From NCBI GenBank assembly GCA_947396885.1, contig OX377203.1:29825253-29889252 (forward strand): DNA of 64,000 nt, given 5' to 3'. Below, in pieces: positions 47,301-64,000 of the stretch (positions are counted from its first letter, which is position 1; each line of letters begins with the position of its first letter). This DNA is from Heligmosomoides polygyrus polygyrus. Lineage: Eukaryota; Nematoda; Chromadorea; Rhabditida; Heligmosomidae. The position numbers and the translations under genes are program-made. The notes beneath the pieces are model-generated. The model was not told the DNA's origin. It made no database searches and saw only the letters and a list, made by a program, of their open reading frames with translations.

Positions 47301-48605
47301 CTTGAAAGCCACGCGCTTGAAAATTGTGCGAAAATCCTTTCATTTTCTCCGTGTTCGTTTGTGCTCAGATGGATATTGCTGTACATCCAAAACAAATCTA
47401 GGCCTGATTGTATGTCCGGCTCCATCGCGGATTCGAAGAAACGATTATGAGTGGGTGCGTGTGATTGCCCATGGTGTTATCCATGACCCATTCATGCCGC
47501 AAAACGTTTGAAACTGTCTGGAAAGGTCTTTCTCGGTCGGGGGTGTACGTTGTCGCTCGGTAATAGGTGTATCTGTGAGCATTAGCTTTGGAGCACATAA
47601 AGCTTCGTAAGCTATCTTATGGTTGAATGGTCAGTCCTACCCCTTGAACAGAAGATTCAGCAGATCCCAATTATGGAAAACAGGGATACTCTCAGTAAGT
47701 GCATGGCCCAATTTCTGCCCGAAATCAAACGAGAAAAATTATTGCAGGTTCGGTTACTTTAGCAGTAAGAATCTTTCTTATGCCGGAAAGTGGTCAAAAT
47801 TTCTGGACGATTAATTTCTAGCTTCTGATTAGTTTTAGCCATTTTCTCAGAGAACAGAAAACTATCAAAATTGCCCGAATGGACAGAAATTCAAACAGTC
47901 GGTGAGTTGTCTAGGAAAGGCTGGCTAGTCCGCCAATGGTCATCGGAGGCCGTCACGGCAACAACGAACCAAATTTGCCTCCGCGACACCTCGTCGAAGT
48001 TGGATGTGCGACGCATCCTGAACAGGGACCTGGATTAGCTTTGTCCTTTACCTTCATCCTTTTTTTATAAGGATGGAGGTTCCAAACAGATAGTGGCGTC
48101 AACAAAAGGCGTTCACGTAACTCCTCTCCAATGTGATTCTTCGTTCTCTTAACAAGCAGTATAAACGTAAGATGGAGTTTTTATCTTAGCAGCTCAATTC
48201 TTTCCAGATTGGAACGATTTCTTTCCGAATTCCTTTTCGGGTAAAAAATTCAAGAGGAAGAGCGTTGTTTGAAGGCGTGAGCGACCTTGAGCACTTCGGT
48301 GCGTAATTCTGACCACCTTCAGCTTGCGTCGGAAGCTCCACGAAGGCACTGTCGTCAGTGAGCATCCAGCCGATGAAACGCGACTTCACTCAGCTTCTGA
48401 AAGGCAATTTCGGCGGGGGAGGTGGGAGTGGGAACGCCCATTGGGCACCGGGGGTGTTTCACAGACAGTGTGATCATGCGTTGTTGCAGGTATGGAACGA
48501 CTGAACAAGAAGCTAAGTCACCAGAAGAAGGGTAAGGAACGCATGAAGATGATAGGCAATGTCCAGATTCCGAAGGAAGCGTTTCTGAACGTGTTGAGGA
48601 ACTGA
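38302..48605 (+). CDS. GUF1: mitochondrial translation GTPase GUF1 (LepA/EF4), complete
   Basis: 16 exons in continuous phase: 38302-38429, 39419-39587, 39624-39767, 40307-40399, 40454-40602, 40657-40789, 40846-40935, 40999-41139, 41194-41274, 41332-41445, 41495-41611, 42724-42859, 42925-43049, 43174-43288, 48323-48421, 48490-48605; 649 residues. The start ATG opens a basic mitochondrial presequence. GTPase motifs are AHVDHGKST (G1), DTPGH (G3), NKID (G4) and SAKSG (G5). LepA-specific parts follow: [31 protein letters not shown] and a Lys-rich C-terminus with [13 protein letters not shown]. In mitochondria it acts on ribosomes, probably in back-translocation or fidelity. The penultimate intron is 5 kb and holds a mariner copy and other repeats; the coding sequence is intact. 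Confidence 0.93.
43640..44892 (+). mobile_element. mariner transposon in a GUF1 intron
   Basis: A 1253-bp element flanked by TA on both sides (43638-43639 and 44893-44894), with about 28-bp imperfect terminal inverted repeats beginning GGTTGTAACGAA. It encodes a D,D34D transposase in the same direction as GUF1. Confidence 0.9.
43823..44807 (+). pseudogene. mariner transposase with one frameshift
   Basis: The N-terminal helix-turn-helix half (43823 to about 44150) includes [16 protein letters not shown]. The catalytic half is in the next frame (from about 44136), starting [14 protein letters not shown] and containing [20 protein letters not shown] and [12 protein letters not shown], with 34 residues between the last two catalytic Asp. 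The two halves overlap around 44136-44176; a one-base change there separates them. Otherwise little decayed, so the insertion is fairly recent. Confidence 0.85.
45371..45926. repeat. foldback repeat family A, compact copy
   Basis: Ends are inverted repeats: left ATTTCCATGTCGAATTGGGC, right reverse complement ATTTTCATGTCGAATTGGAC. The core is AT-rich and non-coding. It lies in the same GUF1 intron as mariner. Confidence 0.65.
46475..46800 (+). mobile_element. decayed RTE 3' end fragment
   Basis: Scattered frames recall the RTE C-terminus: [11 protein letters not shown] (for SKIRWAGHVM), then PERLPT and [12 protein letters not shown] in shifting frames. Several indels and stops. It lies in the last long GUF1 intron. 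Confidence 0.5.
46917..47050. repeat. 134-bp near-perfect palindrome (hairpin MITE)
   Basis: Arms of 59 and 60 bases (46917-46975 and 46991-47050) match with about four differences and one indel around a 15-base loop. Outer ends read GCCAGATTCATCAACC and its complement. Non-coding. Confidence 0.8.
47940..48065 (+). repeat. dispersed repeat B, partial diverged copy
   Basis: Keeps only the right half, with CCTCCGCGACACCTCGTCGAA corresponding to CCTCCACGACATCCCGTAGAA of the full copies. Confidence 0.4.
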
Positions 48606-49470
48606 TGGCTCTCCAGATCCTGCTCGTCATACTTGCTCATTTGTTATGCTGTAGCAGTTTCGTTGATTTTCATGCATAGCTCACTACTTTTGTGCATAGC
48701 TCACTACTGGTCATAAGTAAATATATTTATTGCAGCTTAACCAGTACCCAAATAGATTCTATAACAAATCGTCGGCGTCGATCTCCAGCACTGTGTCGCT
48801 CGATTTCCGCCTTTGTTTCTGTAAAGGTGGCCGTTCGTGGCTCACATTCCTGAAAGTGAACAGAATTTGCAGGCATGGATGCCGCTATGCTTTCAAGGTC
48901 TTCAATTACAAGAGTGACCTAAATCAAATGCTAAATGCCCACCTAGATGAGCCGTTACTCATAGAGTGAATGTTTGTGATAGGGATGGCCCGATGGAAGT
49001 CGAGGGAAAGGCTTTTCGTCTTTGTACATTGCACTGGTGGACCGGATCGGCCGATCTGATGTCTGAAGCTGACCTGGAATTCGAAATTCTTCATCTTGTT
49101 GACCTCGAAGTGCACCAGAACTCGTTGCAAAAAAGTGTGACCGACCTTCTTCTTGAAGCGCTTCCAGTTCAGATGTGGTAATCGAATAGGAGAATGGAAT
49201 TTCCTGAAACTAAGGCATTCTTGGACTAGCCAAGGAACTTGTGGCTGTGTTTATGCTTAGCGATCTGCTCGTCCCTGTCAACCGCAACGGTTGTTCAGAC
49301 TGGCGCCTGTGCATGCGGCTGGAGTTCACATCCAGCCAAATTTCTTATTTGCTGTAACGACGCGACCACAACTGCTACGAAAGCCAAGTCGAGTTGTAGC
49401 CTATTGTGAGTCAAGATTCGATCCATATCCCATCACATCTTCCGTTGTAATGGAAATGAAATTAGGATGC
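48606..49470. other. spacer downstream of GUF1
   Basis: Two plus-strand frames (48730-48969 and 48966-49181) are open but show no family features, and no splice pattern links them. GUF1 and the TRPC gene converge across this region and the repeat nest to its right. Confidence 0.3.
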
Positions 49471-49538
49471 ATATATACCATTATCACGTCGCATTGCACA
49501 CTTTTCACGTCAAATTGAACAATTCTAAGCTAGCCTAA

Positions 49539-51162
49539 CAAGGAAAGGTTCCCAACTCATGGTGAGCTTTGCGATGCTATTTTGGCAGGATCTAGGGCCC
49601 TGTTAGTGGAGTCTAGAACCTCAGTTAGTTTTTGCTGAACGCTTCGTTAAAGACCTGAAAAGGATGCCTGAAAGCGTGCGCGCAACTATTATCAACCTTT
49701 ACGGCACCTAGCGAGATATGCCTCTTTGGTACAGCCGGTAACACTGCCGCCTCATAAAAGCACACCGGTGCACTTTTCAGTTCAAGTCCGAGTGCTGACG
49801 CTATTTTTGCACGTATTAGTTTGTTGTTATTACCGTTCTTATGATCACGGGAGTCAATTTTAGACCACCAGTGCTTACAACAAACCAAGCCTCTCTACAT
49901 GCGCCTTCATATGTGCTAGTTTTTCAACTGTGCATATCCGGACCACCACCGTGTATCATACCGTATCACCAACAATACTGTGACTGCACACAAATACGCT
50001 CATCTTACGGTTGAATGTTATGGACCGGGGCCATATCGGTGCATAAGTGTGCTAAAAATGCCGTGCTCACATGAACGTGTTGTTGGCCGACTACTTTCCA
50101 CATTCACACCGGATTTCACTTCTCCGACAAGGAGAGAGATAGCGATTGCGGATGCCATAAAAGGACTCCTCCTGGACGCCATTTTTGGAGATACCGACTG
50201 CCAGGAAGAAGAGGTGGTACAGGTTAGAGGTACAATAGTGAAAATGGGACCTTTCTAACGTATCATCTAGGTGGTTTGATAGATGCGTTTCGAGGTGGAG
50301 ATGGAAATCAGTCTTCTTTGACGGCCATCCGGAATATGTTACACGCAGCCGAGATGGTTTATTGAAAGTGGGTACTCAACTGGTATAAAATATTATAACC
50401 ACCCGCGACTTTTCTTTTGAGTGCAAATTATAAGCGAACCTACCGACAGTTCTGCGCTCCGGTGTTTCGGCCGTGCCTGTCATGCGCGCTGGAGGCAGCT
50501 GGCTACGTCGATGTTCACCCAGGACCCTTTTCTACACTCACAAATTACGCGTTCAACGAAGAAGAAGTGGTCATTCCTTGCCATGGAGAAGATTGTTCCT
50601 CACTGGTTTCTGTCAGGTGCTGCTGGTGTGCCAAGCGCTTGTGTTTTACTTGTTTCATAGTTTTGTACCATAGCTGTTGACTGGAAGGGGAATAGTAATT
50701 ATAAGACTTTTAATTTAATAATGTATAAGTCTTTTTATTTGTAGAGAAGTGATATGGTTCAGATGTGCAGAGTTGGAAAACTAGCACATATGAAGGCGTA
50801 TTTAGAGAGGCTTGGTTTGTTGTAAGCATTGCTGGTCTAAAATTGACCCCTGTCATCATAAGAATGTGTAATAACAACAAACTGATACGTGCAAAAATAA
50901 CGACATCACTCGAACTTGAACTAAAAGTCTGACGGTGTGCTCCTGCGAGACGGCAGTGTTATCGGCTGCGCCACTGAGACACATCTCGTTGGGTGCCGTA
51001 GGAGTTGATAATAATTGCACGCACGTTTTCAGGCCTACTTTTCAGGTCTTTAAAGAAGCGTTCAGCAAAAACTGACTGTGGTTCTAGACTCCACTCACAG
51101 GGCCCTACATCCTCCCAAAATAGCGTCGCAAAAGCTCACCATGAGTTGGGAACCTTTCCTTG
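49539..51162. mobile_element. 1.6-kb element with about 420-bp inverted arms, TAA target duplication and tRNA-like modules
   Basis: TAA at 49536-49538 and 51163-51165 brackets ends CAAGGAAAGGTTCCCAACTC and its reverse complement. Arms 49539 to about 49960 and about 50745-51162 match as inverted repeats. Each arm holds a tRNA-like pair of pol III boxes: left TGGTACAGCCGG (49727-49738) and GTTCAAGTCC (49780-49789); right arm, minus strand, TGGCGCAGCCGA (50962-50973) and GTTCAAGTTCG (50911-50921). Unique interior is about 785 bases. A 3-bp TWA duplication is typical of PIF/Harbinger elements, but the termini are not obviously of that type. Confidence 0.6.
49980..50680 (+). CDS. possible cargo or transposase reading frames inside the long-inverted-repeat element
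   Basis: Three open segments lie between the arms. 49980-50258 encodes a helical acidic segment ending near CQEEEVVQ before a GT. A short open stretch lies at about 50271-50365 after an acceptor (atcatctag). 50417-50680 includes a Cys-rich tail (CHGEDC, CCWC, CFTC) suggestive of a zinc-binding unit. Exon joining was ambiguous and no family was recognised, so this may be captured host sequence or a decayed transposase. Confidence 0.3.
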
Positions 51163-52429
51163 TAAGGCTTTCGAAATCAAAGTGAACTCTCCAAATCGAA
51201 AGCTGAGCTTCTTTTAGATCAAACTTGGGACTCTCCAAAAGTGTTAGAAAAGTTTTTGTTGGGGAAATTTTTTAGACAACCTTCCTTTGAGGTCTTTCAA
51301 GCAAAATTTTAGTATAATTTTCTTTGAAGTTTTAATTTAATTCCCAATAGGAGAACACATAGTTTTAAGTTTTATAAAAAATTTTATTTTCGAGAAAAAA
51401 CAATGATTTAAAGTCTGCTTTAAAGAGCATGAAGGCGACCATTTTCTATTGTCAATACAGAGATTGCGATTGCCTTGCCCGGTCCGAAACGTCGCGATTT
51501 TTATTCGATTGATAGCAAAATTTCTGTTTGAATGCAGTTTCACATTTGCGAACAGTGCAACGTAAACAGTTGGAAAAAACGCACATATCCTAACTTTCTT
51601 GCCGCATGTAGGCAGTATTTACACGATCAATTGAATAAACACTGCGACTTGCCATGGCTCGATCCAGTCTTTTAATGCGCTACATAATTGCCGCCTTGCT
51701 GCGCTTTAAAACAAAATTGTATTAATTTTTTCTCAATTTTTTTAAAATAAAATTATTACACATCTTGATGCAGGCGAAGTAAAAAATTTCAAAGAAAGTT
51801 CTACCAAATTTTTCTTGAACAAAAATCATTCTAACACTTTTGGAGAGTCTCGAGTTTGATCTAGAAGAAGTTCATTTCGATTTGGAAGAGTTCGCTTTGA
51901 TTTCAGAAGTCTTAAGCTAGCTTAGAAAAGAGCCCAATTTGACGCGAAAAGTGTTCAGTTTGATTTGAAGAGGGTCCAACTTGACGTGAAAATGGTACCA
52001 TACCATTACTATGCCATCTACGGGGATCCTCAGATCCATCGGGAGGTGGAGAAGGCGGAGCTACTGGCATCGAACCCGCTTGCATGCGAGAGTCCGTCAG
52101 TGTTGCCTGTGTGCTGATACCGTTCGCTTTGGACCTACATGTCCTCTACCAGACGTTCATCTGCTCCCTTAGAGGAACCACGCTTCTCCAACAAAGCTTA
52201 TTCTTCCACTCTTCTGCTATTCCAGTCTTTTCTCTATCCGCTGAACCACCCGTAACGGTGAAAGGAGAAGCATCATTCCCCACGTCTCAAGCGCCTTATA
52301 ACATTTTGCGATAAGTGAGCTCCTCCCAAAACCAGAGTTCGTAGCATCGTTGCTTTTTTCGACTATTATTCGGAGGGCGACTTATAAATACCCAAATCGT
52401 ATAGACTTATAACTTAACTGATAACTATT

Positions 52430-52620
52430 TCCTTCTACTCCAAAAATGTTAGAAAAACTTTTTGTTCGAGAAAATTTTTAGACAACCTTCCTTTCAAGTC
52501 TTTCAAGGAAAATTGTAGTATAACCTTCTTTGAAGCTTTAATTCATTTCCCGATAAGAAAACACATAGTTAGATGTTTTATAAAAATTTTATTTTTCGAG
52601 AAAAAACAACGATTTAATGA
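52430..52620. repeat. foldback family A, partial copy
   Basis: Matches the interior of the 51.2-51.5 kb part, including TTTTTAGACAACCTTCCTTT and TTATTTTCGAGAAAAAACAA-like sequence. It lies between the repeat nest and the TRPC stop codon. Confidence 0.6.
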
Positions 52621-52933
52621 TTTAAATGATGATACCCACCAACTGATCCACCAATTGTGGTGAAATTTTTATTTATTTCGTCTAACTACTCTACTTTCAC
52701 CAATTCCTCTTTTTTCCCCAGAGACATATTGCTGATTAATCCGAAACAGAGATTAATTAACACCTCCCTTCATCTCTTATCCTTCACCAGGCGATGATCG
52801 TTGACTAGAAGGTTGAGTTCAGTAAATAGAGTGTAAAGTAAACAGAATGGCAGTATCACTTCGGTACATGGCGGGTGTTTACCCGCATCGCAATGTTGGC
52901 ATCTCAAAACGGATGAATTAGACTAGCCAGGCC

Positions 52934-63362
<10,429 letters not shown>

Positions 63363-64000
63363 CTGAAATGAGAAGCCTAGAAAGATCGCCCTTCGTTGCA
63401 AAGCAGCACTGTTCCATTGTACTTTGACACGGGAGAAGCTTAGGGGCGCGCTAGTGCTGTCGGAGGAGGCGCCAGCTGTCGCCGCTTTCAACTCCCTGGT
63501 ACGAGTTTTCCGCCCAGGTCAACCAAGCATCCATTCGTACGGGATCGACGAGGTGGCACCAAACTTGTCTGGGAAGGATAAAACACCGACTTGTTCATCG
63601 GCTGGCCACCGTAATTCATTGTATTATTATATAATATATGCCAAATATGTATGCTCTCAAACTGCCTCCACGACATCCCTTGGAAGTAAAAAGAATGGCG
63701 CATAGCAAGGAAAATTGGCTACCGCCGTCCTTAAACCTTCTCTTCTTGCGGAAAAAAGCTACGAACTTTGTTTTCGTAACACACAAGCTATAAGGGGTGG
63801 AAGTGCATTAAGCACGGGTGTGGGCCGCCGACACTGCTCCTAGCAGAAGAGGGAAAGAAATTACAATAACAAGGCTACTGAATTAATTCGATTCGATTAT
63901 TTATTTGCGCTGCTCTTTCATTCATTCGTTTACTTGTGTCAGTTCTGATTTGAATCATTTCTATCTAGAGCTACAGCTTAACTGGTTCCATGCTGATATC
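63363..64000. other. TRPC intron at right edge with a dispersed repeat B copy
   Basis: 63485-63745 is a repeat B copy (GGTCAACCAAGC, AACTTGTCTGGGAAGGATAA). The remaining bases to the edge show no exon, so upstream TRPC exons must lie beyond the window. Confidence 0.6.

Larger units (their letters stand above)
49471..52003. mobile_element. foldback family A copy split by a nested element
   Basis: Outer ends are inverted repeats (left ACCATTATCACGTCGCATTG, right reverse complement ATTTTCACGTCAAGTTGGAC). The left arm is interrupted at 49538 and resumes at 51163 with AAGGCTTTCGAAATCAAAG. Confidence 0.6.

Noticed and set aside
49690..49800. A functional tRNA gene
   Set aside because: A- and B-like boxes are present but the acceptor stem does not pair, and the sequence recurs inverted in the other arm of a mobile element.

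Overview
The window reads as the genome of a nematode, most likely a strongylid (hookworm-type) species. Genes are broken into many short exons with TTTTCAG or TTTTAG acceptors. The host proteins are nematode-like homologues of SET1/SET-2, GUF1, MMAB and a TRPC channel. Introns and spacers are crowded with RTE, mariner, foldback and MITE-type repeats. No rRNA, confident tRNA, CRISPR or prokaryotic feature was seen. Exon models were built by hand from splice sites and reading-phase continuity, without transcripts.

Layout: 1-110 (-) first exon of an unidentified gene; 523-1238 (+) small single-EGF membrane protein gene; 1457-8539 (-) intact 2360-codon retroelement polyprotein, with a further 100 open codons upstream; 10111-12197 (-) 5' part of a cobalamin adenosyltransferase (MMAB); 13628-28977 (-) 36 exons of a SET1 histone H3K4 methyltransferase; 29417-30720 RTE retrotransposon with an inverted 5' part; 30.7-38.3 kb mostly repeats, with two GC-rich reading frames of unclear status; 38302-48605 (+) complete GUF1 gene of 16 exons with a mariner copy in its last long intron; 48.6-52.9 kb repeat nest containing a long-inverted-repeat element inserted in a foldback element; 52934-63362 (-) 15 exons (pore and C-terminal half) of a TRPC-type channel, continuing past the right edge.

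The most unusual object is the retroelement. One uninterrupted frame runs gag, then a secretory glycoprotein-like segment (internal signal-like helix, six N-glycosylation sequons, two furin-like basic sites, a transmembrane helix), then protease, reverse transcriptase, RNase H and integrase. An envelope-like module normally lies 3' of pol; here it sits between gag and protease. No LTR pair could be found by eye, and the adjacent MMAB gene lacks a recognisable C-terminal part.

The host genes look like independent housekeeping or signalling genes (mitochondrial cofactor synthesis, chromatin, mitochondrial translation, ion channel), with no evident joint pathway.
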